Shown: piece by piece, positions 26,767 to 35,573 of the stretch
How positions within the stretch are numbered: position 1 is the stretch's first letter
Layout: each line of letters starts with the position of its first letter
Assembly: GCA_030949565.1 (NCBI GenBank)
Contig: JAUZSK010000072.1
Coordinates: forward strand, 62,001 to 126,000
DNA length: 64,000 bases
Direction of reading: 5' to 3'
Origin: Enterobacterales bacterium
GTDB taxonomy: Bacteria > Pseudomonadota > Gammaproteobacteria > Enterobacterales > Kangiellaceae
Notes under the pieces: model-generated
What the model was told of the DNA's origin: nothing
What the model saw: only the letters and a program-made list of their open reading frames with translations
Database searches by the model: none
Made by a program: the position numbers and the translations under genes

Positions 26767-28550
26767 CTGTCATTCCGCACCTAGTTAATCGAATAAGTCC
26801 CATCAAAAATACCCTTAAAGGATCTCGATTTGCGATATAATGCCAATTAAATCAAATAGTTATTGACACAGCCTGCTTGATTTGATCTATTGTTTCTTTT
26901 GAACGTCGGAAACACTATGTCAACGTCTTATTCAACAAAAGGACTCGATCATTTAGGTCTCGTCGCTGGTATGTGCAAAGAGTTAGGGGTTGCCCAATTC
27001 TTCGATCAAGCTCATCCTAATCAAAGCGAATACCGCAATATCTCTTGCGGAGAATTGGTCGTTTCTATGCTGTTAAATGGCTTGGGATTTGTTGGTCGAA
27101 CACTGCATATGTATCCCGAATATTTTGCAGAAAAACCGGTTGAGCGGTTGATTAGAAAGGGGATCAAGGCTGAGCATATTAATGATGATGCGCTTGGACG
27201 TTGTCTTGATCAGCTCTATGAAACCGGTGTATCAAAACTCTATCAGGGATTGTCGGAGAAAGTCGTCACTTACCTCGGCTTACCTTGCGAGGGGTTAATC
27301 TTGACTCCACTAGCTTACATGTAGACGGTCAATATCATACCGACGGCTCAGAGATCAATGCTATCAAACTTGTCCGAGGCTATAGCCGCGATCATCGTCC
27401 TGAGCTTAACCAAGTGGTGCTCAATTTGATCACTGAAAATCAAGCGGGTATTCCGGTTTATATGCAAGCTGCCAGCGGTAATGTTAATGATGCAGAGGGC
27501 TTCAAAAAAATCGTTAAATCACATATTAAAAGCCTAAAAGCCGCTCAGAAAAGTCGATACTTTATTGCAGACGCAGCCCTTTATGTGGCAGAAACCATTC
27601 AATCGTTAGAGCAACAAAAACAATTGTTTATCACCCGTGTGCCACAAAAGATCACCCAAGCCAAACAGTTAATTGCCGAACATGATCCCGCCACATTTCG
27701 AACCGATCAGCGAAGGCTACAGCGGCAAATGGTTTGACTCAGATTATGGCGGAGTTCAACAACGCTGGCTACTCATTCGCAGTGAACAAGCCACTAAACG
27801 AGAGCAAAAAACACTCGACAAAAAAATACTAAAAACCACCGAGCAATCAATCAAAGCTTTTAAAAAACTCTGCCAGCAACGTTTTGCCTGCACCACCGAT
27901 GCAAACAAAGCGTTAAACGACTGGGAAAAACAACAAAACATGATCACGGTTCATAACTCAGCGATCATCAGTATCGATGTGTATAAAAATAGCGGTCGCC
28001 CCAAACGCGAGCAAACGCCCATTCGAATAGATTACCAGATCAGCGGGGATCTGGCTTGTGACTTACAAAAAAGAGCAACATTACTCGCCCAAAAAGGTCT
28101 GTTTATTCTTGCCACGAATGACTGCTCAAAAACACTCACTATGAACAAAATGTTGAGCCTTTACAAATCGCAACAAAGTGTTGAAAAAGGCTTTCGTTTC
28201 TTAAAAAGCCCCGACTTTTTAACCTCATCACTTTACCTAAAAAAGCCAGAGCGAATTGAAGCGTTATTAATGATCATGACTTGCTGCTTGATGATTTATG
28301 CGGCATTGGAGCATAAGATCAGAGAAGAGTTAAAAACAAAAAAAGTGTATTTTCCTGACATGAAGAAGAAGCCCAGCCAACGCCCCACCGCTCGTTGGGT
28401 GTTCTTTTGTTTTCAGGGAATTCATGTCTTGACCATTGATGATAGCGAACGACATGTGGTTAATTTACAGCCTAGACACCAGACGATTATTAACTGCCTA
28501 GGAGATATTTATCAGCAGATTTATTCCTAAAACTGGGTGCGGAATGTCGG
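26767..28550 (+). mobile_element. IS1634-family insertion sequence with inverted repeats and target duplication
   Basis: The element has imperfect terminal inverted repeats of about 20 bp (left CTGTCATTCCGCACCTAGTT, right, read inward, CCGACATTCCGCACCCAGTT). It is flanked by a 6-bp direct duplication ATCCAT (26761-26766 and 28551-28556), consistent with recent insertion. The single long gene inside encodes a DDE transposase of the IS1634 type (DUF4277-like N terminus). The total of about 1.78 kb is normal for this family. The insertion lies right after the stop codon of a small gene relic on the minus strand. Confidence 0.85.
26917..28530 (+). pseudogene. IS1634-family transposase (two frameshifts)
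   Basis: The N-terminal part (GLDHLGLVAGMCKELGV, then INDDALGRCLDQLYETGV) is the DUF4277 domain of IS1634-type transposases; the catalytic DDE part includes NLDSTSLHVDG, YFIADAALY and, in the last third, SQQSVEKGFRFLKSP, the E-region. The reading frame breaks twice. Near 27289-27294 one G is missing from a G run (CEG-VNLDSTS is restored by adding it). Near 27696-27699 one T is extra (PATFEPISEGYSGKW is restored by removing it). The corrected protein has about 538 residues. I set the start at the ATG at 26917; a TTG at 26890 is also in frame. As it stands the transposase is inactive. Confidence 0.88.
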
Positions 28551-28557
28551 ATCCATC

Positions 28558-28704
28558 TTATTGCGCCACATTAGAATCATCGGGAATAAAATTCCTTATA
28601 AAACTATCTATCCAAGTTTTTCTAATTTTATTGTCAACTTTGATGATATTTTGTCTCAATTTCTCTGGAGCTTTTGCCAACTCCCGCGCTGTGGATAATG
28701 GGGG
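28558..28704 (-). pseudogene. C-terminal fragment of an unknown gene, cut by the IS boundary region
   Basis: The minus-strand frame reads about 48 codons (LSTARELAKAPEKLRQN, then KTWIDSFIRNFIPDDSNVAQ) and ends in a stop immediately outside the IS target duplication. There is no start codon; upstream it is closed by a stop within the 36-bp inverted repeat. I see coding-like composition but no known family. The segment 28731-28840 upstream is a decayed relative of the small gene at 25670. Confidence 0.35.
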
Positions 28705-28821
28705 TCAAGCCGATTTTACTATGTTGAGCGATTTTTTCAACCATTTCATTAGTTTCTTCCAATGCCCTTGTTCAATCTGCTGGAGACGAGATATCGACGA
28801 GATATCAGACACTCACTCCAT

Positions 28822-28838
28822 GGTCAATTTCCTACAAA
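28822..28838. repeat. 17-bp direct repeat, right copy flanking the RAYT/IS island
   Basis: This is the second exact copy of GGTCAATTTCCTACAAA. It is followed by CTCGGGTCAATGTCTTACAAAACCGAG-like sequence (stem CTCGG/CCGAG), a degenerate second copy of the motif within a hairpin, a REP-like layout. Confidence 0.6.
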
Positions 28839-28985
28839 GACTCGGGTCAATGTCTTACAAAACCGAGTAATTCCAAGATTTTTTGTAAGCGGTCAACCCG
28901 GCTTGGTGTGCGAGATATCTCAAAGTCGGCTATCTAATATTTTTGGTCTAATATTTCTGGTCTAGCATTTATGGTCTAGTATTTT

Positions 28986-29020
28986 TAAAATAAAAAAGCG
29001 AAAAGGGATCCCTCCTCACT
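28986..29020 (-). terminator. rho-independent terminator of the pyruvate dehydrogenase operon
   Basis: In the minus direction, a stem AGTGAGGAGG/CCTTTTCGCT (with G-T pairs) and GATC loop is followed by TTTTTTATTTT. It sits about 35 bases beyond the lpdA stop. Confidence 0.65.
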
Positions 29021-29055
29021 TTGTTTCAAGCATTTATTTACCTAATCCATTAACG

Positions 29056-30474
29056 TTATTTTCTTCTTGCCGGTGGTAGATCGGTACAAGTTCCTTCGAA
29101 GGCTTCCGCTGAAAAGGCAAAGGACTCCGATAGCGTTGGATGAGGATGGATGGTTAATGCGATATCTTCCGCTTCACAGCCCATTTCAATTGCTAACGAC
29201 ATTTCGGCTATCAATTCGCCAGCGTTAACGCCAACGGCTGCGGCACCTAGTATTCGGTTGGTCTTTCTATCATAAATACTTTTACTAAAACCTTCGGTTC
29301 GACCGACGCCGATGGCGCGTCCACTGGCCGCCCAAGGGAAAACGCCTACACCGTAATCAATCCCCTGCTGTTTAGCTTCTTTTTCGGTTAAACCAACCCA
29401 AGCAATTTCTGGATCGGTGTAGGCTACGCTAGGAATACAGCGAGGTTCAAAGGCATGTTTTTTACCGGCAATCACTTCGGCCGCTACATGCGCTTCATGG
29501 GTGGCTTTATGCGCTAACATGGGTTGTCCTACCAGATCACCAATGGCATAAATATGTGCCACATTGGTTTTTAGTTGACTATCTACTTTAATAAAGCCCT
29601 TGTCATCCAATGCAACGCCGGTGTTCGCGAGGTCGAGTTTATCGGCGTTTGGTCGTCGCCCAACGGCTGATAGGATTAAATCATATTTTTGTGGTTCTTT
29701 AGGTGCTTTTTTACCTTCAAAAGTCACCCACAATCCATCCTCTTTGGCTTCAACTTTGGTCACGCTGGTTTCAAGTAATATAGATTCATATTGTTTTTTG
29801 ACAAAACGATGCAGTACCTTAACCACATCTTTGTCAGCGGCGGGAATAAGCTGATCGAACATTTCAACAATGGTAATTTTAGCACCTAAAGCACGATATA
29901 CGGTCGCCATTTCCAAACCAATAATACCGCCACCGATGACCAACATTTTTTCAGGAACTTGTTTTAATTCAAGCGCACCGGTGGAGTCAATAATTCTGGG
30001 GTCATCGGGTAAAAAGGGTAAATCCACCACACGCGAACCGGCGGCAATAATACAATCATCAAAGGTAATACTCTGTTTACCTTCGGCGGTCTTTACTTCA
30101 ATCGAATTGTCTGAAATAAATTTAGCATCACCCTGCACCACCTGAACCTTTCGCATTTTAGCCATGCCCGCTAAGCCTTTGGTGAGTTGCCCGACTACGC
30201 CATCCTTGTAGCTGCGGATCTTATCAATATCAATTTCTGGCTCACCAAAACTGACGCCATGTTTCGACATACTTTCGGCTTCATCAATCACTTTGGCAGA
30301 ATGCAACAAGGCTTTTGATGGAATACAGCCGACATTTAAACAAACGCCGCCAAGGGTGGCGTGTTTTTCAACTAAAACAACCTTTAACCCAAGATCAGCG
30401 GCTCGAAAAGCGGCGGTATAGCCGCCGGGTCCTGCGCCAATGACTAAAACTTGTGCGTGAATATCTTGACTCAT
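29056..30474 (-). CDS. lpdA: dihydrolipoyl dehydrogenase (E3)
   Basis: LpdA reoxidises dihydrolipoamide of the pyruvate and 2-oxoglutarate dehydrogenase complexes with NAD. The 472-residue protein has the FAD-binding GAGPGGYTAA (residues 13-22), the redox disulfide GGVCLNVGCIPSKA (C45, C50), the NAD-binding GGGIIGLE (about 182) and the C-terminal base HPHPTLSE (near 446). It is the last gene of the aceE-aceF-lpdA operon, 102 bases after aceF. Confidence 0.96.
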   Translation of the reverse strand: MSQDIHAQVLVIGAGPGGYTAAFRAADLGLKVVLVEKHATLGGVCLNVGCIPSKALLHSAKVIDEAESMSKHGVSFGEPEIDIDKIRSYKDGVVGQLTKGLAGMAKMRKVQVVQGDAKFISDNSIEVKTAEGKQSITFDDCIIAAGSRVVDLPFLPDDPRIIDSTGALELKQVPEKMLVIGGGIIGLEMATVYRALGAKITIVEMFDQLIPAADKDVVKVLHRFVKKQYESILLETSVTKVEAKEDGLWVTFEGKKAPKEPQKYDLILSAVGRRPNADKLDLANTGVALDDKGFIKVDSQLKTNVAHIYAIGDLVGQPMLAHKATHEAHVAAEVIAGKKHAFEPRCIPSVAYTDPEIAWVGLTEKEAKQQGIDYGVGVFPWAASGRAIGVGRTEGFSKSIYDRKTNRILGAAAVGVNAGELIAEMSLAIEMGCEAEDIALTIHPHPTLSESFAFSAEAFEGTCTDLPPARRK

Positions 30475-30576
30475 ATTTTTCTCTCTTTTTTAATCTCAGT
30501 GGCTCTGTATCAGCTTGACTCTACTTTACTCTGCTGAAGAACGCGCCACGGAATGTCCCTAAAATAAAATTTTTAA

Positions 30577-32295
30577 CTAAATTAGCACCCGGCGAATGTC
30601 TTTTAATGTGGCTGCTAAATGCACTACAAAACGGGCGGCATCGGCACCATCGATCACTCGGTGATCATAGGACAAGGACATGGGTAACATTAATCGTGGT
30701 TCAAAGTCCTTTCCATTCCAAACCGGTTGCATTTTATTGCGAGACAATCCGAGAATGGCAACATCTGGCCATTTTACTATGGGAGAGAAGGCAGTGCCAC
30801 CAATTCCGCCTAAAGAGGAGATGGTAAAACTACTACCCTGCATATCATTGGCGCCGAGTTTTTTGTCTCTTGCTTTGGCACTGATTTCACCGAGTTCATC
30901 GGCCAATTGATAAATACCTTTTTGATCCACATCACGAATAACCGGAACGGTTAAACCATCAGGCGTTTCCACCGCCACCCCAATATGGTAATAATGCTTG
31001 ATGGTGAGATTTTCGCCATCATTTTCTAAACTGGCGTTAAATTTAGGAAAAGCTTTTAGAGTATGAACCAATCCTTTCATTATAAATGCCAAAGGTGTTA
31101 ATCGAGTACCGGCTTTAAGAGCTTCATCTTTCATGGATTTTCTAAAAGCATCCAACTCAGTAATATCAGCATCTTCATGTTGGGTAACATGGGGAATAGT
31201 CACCCAATTGCGGTGTAGATTAACACTGCTGATTTTTTGGATGCGGGTCAAGGGCTTGCTTTCCACCGAGCCCCATTTCGCATGATCGATTTCTGGCAAG
31301 GGTGATAAACCGAGACCACCGCTAGCCGCCACCGGTTTTGGACGTGACAGTTCAAATTTAATAAAACTTTGTACATCATCTTTCAAGATCCGACCTTTAG
31401 GACCACTGCCACTAACCTTGGATAAATCCGCACCGAGTTCTCGAGCAAAACGCCTTACCGAAGGACTGGCATGGATTACACCCTCAGACTTACGCTTTTT
31501 CATGTGCGGATGATCGGGCACCGGTGCAACACGATCGCCGGTTCGGCTGCTTGATTTTACTGGCGCAATGCTGGTATGACTGGCTGATTTTTCAGCGGCT
31601 TTATCGGGTTCTTGTTCTAATAAGCCCTGATTAGCGCTGGCACTGACGACATTGGTTTTGATTTTTCCTAGCACATCACCCTGTGAAACTTTATCGCCGA
31701 CTTTAACTGAAACTTCGAGCACCTCACCGGCAAATGAACTAGGCACTTCCATAGTCGCCTTATCGGTTTCTAGAACGATTAATCCTTGTTCTTGTTCTAT
31801 GCTATCGCCGCTAGAAATCAACACCTCAATCACATCGACATCACTGGCGTCACCGATGTCGGGAACCACTAGATCTTGAGTTTCGGATGCTGCTGATAGG
31901 CTTGCCACAGAAGCCGATGCTACAGGCTCCGATGCGACAGGCTCCGATGCTACAGGCTCTGCTTCAATTTGATCGACGGCTGTGTTTGAATCACTTTCAG
32001 CATTACTTTCAACTGGCTGTTCGGTTTCAGCAGTAGCGGTAACGGATGGCTCAGCCGAAGATTCCAACTGCAAAATAATGTCACCATTGGATACTTGATC
32101 ACCCACTTTGACTTCAATACTTTTAACCACACCAGCATCACTTGAAGGCACTTCCATGGTCGCTTTATCAGTTTCTAGCGTGATCAACGGCGTTTCCGCT
32201 TCAATTACATCGCCCACGGCAACCAATATTTCGATAATATCCGCACCCTCAGCATCGCCAATATCGGGAACTTTTACTGCTATTAAATCTGTCAA
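30577..32295 (-). CDS. aceF: pyruvate dehydrogenase complex dihydrolipoyllysine acetyltransferase (E2)
   Basis: E2 forms the core of the complex and transfers the acetyl group to CoA. There are two lipoyl domains, each with an ETDKATMEVPSS loop (lipoylated Lys at 44 and near 184). A Pro/Ala/Ser/Glu-rich linker with a repeated EPVAS unit separates them. The E1/E3-binding domain lies near 270-310 (HASPSVRRFARELGADLSKVSGSGPKGRI, described here by its key part SVRRFARELG), and the catalytic domain follows with SYDHRVIDGADA (His near 540). E. coli has three lipoyl domains; two is common elsewhere. It is 114 bases after aceE. Confidence 0.96.
   Translation of the reverse strand: MTDLIAVKVPDIGDAEGADIIEILVAVGDVIEAETPLITLETDKATMEVPSSDAGVVKSIEVKVGDQVSNGDIILQLESSAEPSVTATAETEQPVESNAESDSNTAVDQIEAEPVASEPVASEPVASASVASLSAASETQDLVVPDIGDASDVDVIEVLISSGDSIEQEQGLIVLETDKATMEVPSSFAGEVLEVSVKVGDKVSQGDVLGKIKTNVVSASANQGLLEQEPDKAAEKSASHTSIAPVKSSSRTGDRVAPVPDHPHMKKRKSEGVIHASPSVRRFARELGADLSKVSGSGPKGRILKDDVQSFIKFELSRPKPVAASGGLGLSPLPEIDHAKWGSVESKPLTRIQKISSVNLHRNWVTIPHVTQHEDADITELDAFRKSMKDEALKAGTRLTPLAFIMKGLVHTLKAFPKFNASLENDGENLTIKHYYHIGVAVETPDGLTVPVIRDVDQKGIYQLADELGEISAKARDKKLGANDMQGSSFTISSLGGIGGTAFSPIVKWPDVAILGLSRNKMQPVWNGKDFEPRLMLPMSLSYDHRVIDGADAARFVVHLAATLKDIRRVLI
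31915..31959 (-). repeat. 15-bp tandem repeat in the AceF linker
   Basis: Three units of 15 bases (GAGCCTGTAGCATCG on the coding strand, the middle one with a single change) encode the repeated EPVAS of the flexible linker after the first lipoyl domain. Confidence 0.85.
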
Positions 32296-32409
32296 TTTAT
32301 CTGCTCCTAGGGTTGCTCGTATGCTTGTCGAAAAACCCAGTATTTGTTCTGTCTATTCTTGATAGTCTTTAATTCTCTGACCGGTTAAACCATTAATCCA
32401 CAATTTTCA

Positions 32410-35085
32410 TTAACTCAAAATCGGATTAGGTTTGTTAATGTCGATCTTGTATTGTTTGATCGCTTTGGTAACCAATATAGCATCCACAGTACCATCATCG
32501 GCAAGTGCTTTTAGTGCTGCAACCACCACAAAATATCGGTCAATTTCAAAGAAACGACGAAGATTTTCACGGCTATCACTACGCCCAAAGCCGTCGGTAC
32601 CTAACACCTTATAATTGGCCGGGATGTAGGCTCTGATCTGTTCAGCATAGGCGCGAATATGATCGGTTGAAGCTATCACCGGCCCTTCCTGTCCCGATAG
32701 ACATTGGGTGACATAGCATTCTTTCGCTTTTGCTTCAGGGTTAAGTAGATTATGACGGGCAGTCGCCATACCATCACGAGCCAATTCATTAAAAGAGGTC
32801 ACACTCCAAATATCGGAATTGATTTTAAAATCTTTTTCCAACAATTCTGCCGCTGCGATCACTTCATTTAGAATGGAGCCACAACCGAGCAATTGCACAC
32901 GGGGTATTTTATTTTTACCCTTGGAAGCCTTGCCTTTTTTCAGTAGATACATGCCGCTAATAATGCCATCTTCGCAATTCTTTGGCATTTCAGGGTGCAC
33001 ATAATTTTCATTAAGGCTGGTGACATAATAGAAAACATTCTCCTGTTCCTGATACATTCGTCGCATACCATCACGTAAAATAACCGCCATTTCATAACCA
33101 TAGGTCGGGTCATAGCTAACACAATTAGGAATGGTCGAAGCAAACACATGGCTATGACCATCCTGATGTTGCAGCCCCTCTCCATTGAGCGTGGTTTTAC
33201 CGTAGGTCGCTCCAATTAAAAAGCCTCGCGCTTGCATATCACCTGCCGCCCACGCTAAATCGCCGATCCGCTGAAATCCGAACATCGAGTAAAAGATGTA
33301 AAAGGGAATCATGGGTAAATTATTAGAAGAATAACTGGTTGCCGCGGCAATCCAAGACGACATGGCTCCCGCTTCATTGATGCCTTCTTCAAGAATTTGA
33401 CCTTTCTTATCCTCTCGGTAATACATTAATTGGTCCGAATCAACAGGCTCATAAAGCTGCCCCACCGACGAATAAATGCCTATTTGGCGAAACAATCCTT
33501 CCATACCAAAGGTTCGCGCTTCATCGGGAATAATCGGTACGATATGTTGATTAATGGCTTTGTCTTTTAATAGAACATTAAGCACCCGTACAAAAGCCAT
33601 GGTAGTGGAAATAGGACGCCCATTGGATCCTTTAGTGACCGATTCAAACGCTTTTAAAGTTGGAATGGGTAAACTATCAGATTCTTTACGACGAGCCGGT
33701 AAATAACCACCGAGCGCTACCCGCCTTTCACGCATATATTTAATTTCTGGGCTATCTTCACCAGGGTGATAAAAAGGTGCTGCCTCTAAGTCTTTATCTT
33801 CAATTGGGACGTTAAAACGGTTTCTAAAATGCTTTAATGCTTCTAAATCCATCTTTTTTACTTGGTGAGAAATATTCTTACCTTCACCGCTTTCACCCAT
33901 ACCATAACCCTTAACGGTTTTGGCAAGGATCACTGTGGGTTGGCCTTCATGATGCACCGCTTCATGGTAAGCCGCATATACCTTGGTTGGATCGTGACCA
34001 CCGCGATTTAAACGCCAAACATCGGCATCGGACATATTGGCAACCATTTCTAGCAACGCTGGATCTTTACCGAAAAAATTGTCACGGGTAAATTTACCGC
34101 CTTTTGACTTATAGTTTTGGTATTCACCATCAACGGTATCCTCCATTATTTTCAATAGCTTGCCATCAACATCACGGGCTAGCAAAGGGTCCCAATACTG
34201 TCCCCATATGACTTTAATCACATTCCAACCAGCGCCACGGAACACGCCTTCAAGTTCCTGAATGATTTTGCCATTGCCTCGTACTGGTCCGTCTAATCGC
34301 TGTAAATTACAGTTAATCACAAAAACCAGATTATCCAGTTTTTCACGACCGGCTAGCGAAATAGCACCTAAGGATTCAGGCTCATCGGTCTCTCCATCGC
34401 CCATAAACGCCCAAACTTTACGCTGCCTAGTATCGGATAGTTCTCGATCTTTCAAATATTTAAGAAAACGGGCTTGGTAGATCGCCTGGATAGGACCTAA
34501 ACCCATAGAAACGGTTGGAAATTGCCAAAAATCAGGCATTAGCCAAGGATGTGGATAGGAGGATAAGCCCTTACCGTCCACTTCTTGGCGGAAATTTTTC
34601 ATTTGGTCTTCAGAAATACGGCCTTCAAGAAAGGCTCTAGCGTAAATACCCGGCGAGGAGTGTCCTTGGAAATAGATTAAATCACCCTCTTGCTGCTCAT
34701 TAGCGGCTTTAAAGAAATGGTTAAAACCCACATCATAAAGGGTTGCTGAAGAGGCGAAACTAGATAGATGACCTCCCAGCTCTTTATCTTTTTTACTTGC
34801 TTGCAGCACCAAAGCAATAGCATTCCAACGAATAATTGAGCGTAAACGCTGCTCCATAGCCAAATCACCAGGAATACGCGCTTCTTTAGCCGTCGGTATT
34901 GAGTTCAAGTACGCGGTGGTTGCGGTGTAGGGTAAGTGAGCACCTGATCGCCTTGCAACATCAATTAATTTTTCGAGTAAATAGTGCGCTCGATCGGTAC
35001 CCTCTTCTTCTAAAACAGCTTCTAATGCTTCAAGCCATTCTTTAGTTTCAACGGGGTCGATATCCTGAATTTTTTTATTGGTCAT
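32410..35085 (-). CDS. aceE: pyruvate dehydrogenase E1 component, homodimeric type
   Basis: E1 decarboxylates pyruvate with thiamine diphosphate and acetylates the lipoyl group of E2. The 891-residue length is normal for the homodimeric gammaproteobacterial enzyme. The ThDP/Mg motif is GDGETDEPES near residue 229 with the closing NCNLQRLDG near 260. The N-terminal E2-binding region (DIDPVETKEWLEALEAVLEEEG, in outline) is also conserved. It is the first gene of the operon. No pdhR gene is beside it, unlike in E. coli. Confidence 0.97.
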   Translation of the reverse strand: MTNKKIQDIDPVETKEWLEALEAVLEEEGTDRAHYLLEKLIDVARRSGAHLPYTATTAYLNSIPTAKEARIPGDLAMEQRLRSIIRWNAIALVLQASKKDKELGGHLSSFASSATLYDVGFNHFFKAANEQQEGDLIYFQGHSSPGIYARAFLEGRISEDQMKNFRQEVDGKGLSSYPHPWLMPDFWQFPTVSMGLGPIQAIYQARFLKYLKDRELSDTRQRKVWAFMGDGETDEPESLGAISLAGREKLDNLVFVINCNLQRLDGPVRGNGKIIQELEGVFRGAGWNVIKVIWGQYWDPLLARDVDGKLLKIMEDTVDGEYQNYKSKGGKFTRDNFFGKDPALLEMVANMSDADVWRLNRGGHDPTKVYAAYHEAVHHEGQPTVILAKTVKGYGMGESGEGKNISHQVKKMDLEALKHFRNRFNVPIEDKDLEAAPFYHPGEDSPEIKYMRERRVALGGYLPARRKESDSLPIPTLKAFESVTKGSNGRPISTTMAFVRVLNVLLKDKAINQHIVPIIPDEARTFGMEGLFRQIGIYSSVGQLYEPVDSDQLMYYREDKKGQILEEGINEAGAMSSWIAAATSYSSNNLPMIPFYIFYSMFGFQRIGDLAWAAGDMQARGFLIGATYGKTTLNGEGLQHQDGHSHVFASTIPNCVSYDPTYGYEMAVILRDGMRRMYQEQENVFYYVTSLNENYVHPEMPKNCEDGIISGMYLLKKGKASKGKNKIPRVQLLGCGSILNEVIAAAELLEKDFKINSDIWSVTSFNELARDGMATARHNLLNPEAKAKECYVTQCLSGQEGPVIASTDHIRAYAEQIRAYIPANYKVLGTDGFGRSDSRENLRRFFEIDRYFVVVAALKALADDGTVDAILVTKAIKQYKIDINKPNPILS

Positions 35086-35573
35086 ATGAGATCTCGTTTA
35101 ACAATAATAATGCTAACAATAAAAAGCTTTCTAAAAGCTTGTTTGGAGCCGGCCTTAAACTGCCCGGTAAATGAGTTATTTACTTTTCAATCGATTTTAG
35201 ATGTGTCAATATTTTAAAAGTATAGCAGCAAATGGTTATTCTGCTCTTTTGTTTAAGCTTCAGCGTCGGAAATGCTATTTAAGTCTTAAATATCAATAGA
35301 TTAACTCTAATTCATCATACCCTCCTGAGCTTTATCGACATTCCTTTGAGATCTAGAATAACAGTATCATCAGTAGGTTTCAATTGTTAGCATGGCTAAC
35401 TTTAAATTGTACCAACAATCTATTAAAAATCAATTTTTTAAGGCTCGTAATATTGTAATATATTTGCACAAAAAAGCAACTGGATAACGTTCATCATAAT
35501 TAGCCAGGCTATTTATATTTAGCCAAGCTCAAATTAACGTCTAGATAGATATGAAGGATGTTTAGAGAGATGG
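35086..35573. other. intergenic region upstream of aceE
   Basis: This 488-base AT-rich stretch carries the aceE promoter on its left side and the 3' end of the GGDEF-EAL gene on its right. I see no PdhR-type site (TTGGT-N3-ACCAA). The only clear dyad is GTTAGC-ATG-GCTAAC. No gene is visible. Confidence 0.5.
35386..35400. promoter_or_regulatory. palindrome GTTAGC-ATG-GCTAAC, candidate operator
   Basis: A perfect 6-bp inverted repeat with a 3-base centre lies about 300 bases upstream of the aceE start. It could bind a dimeric regulator; the protein is unknown. Confidence 0.3.

Noticed and set aside
35086-35573. PdhR operator upstream of aceE
   Set aside because: No TTGGT-N3-ACCAA match was found.
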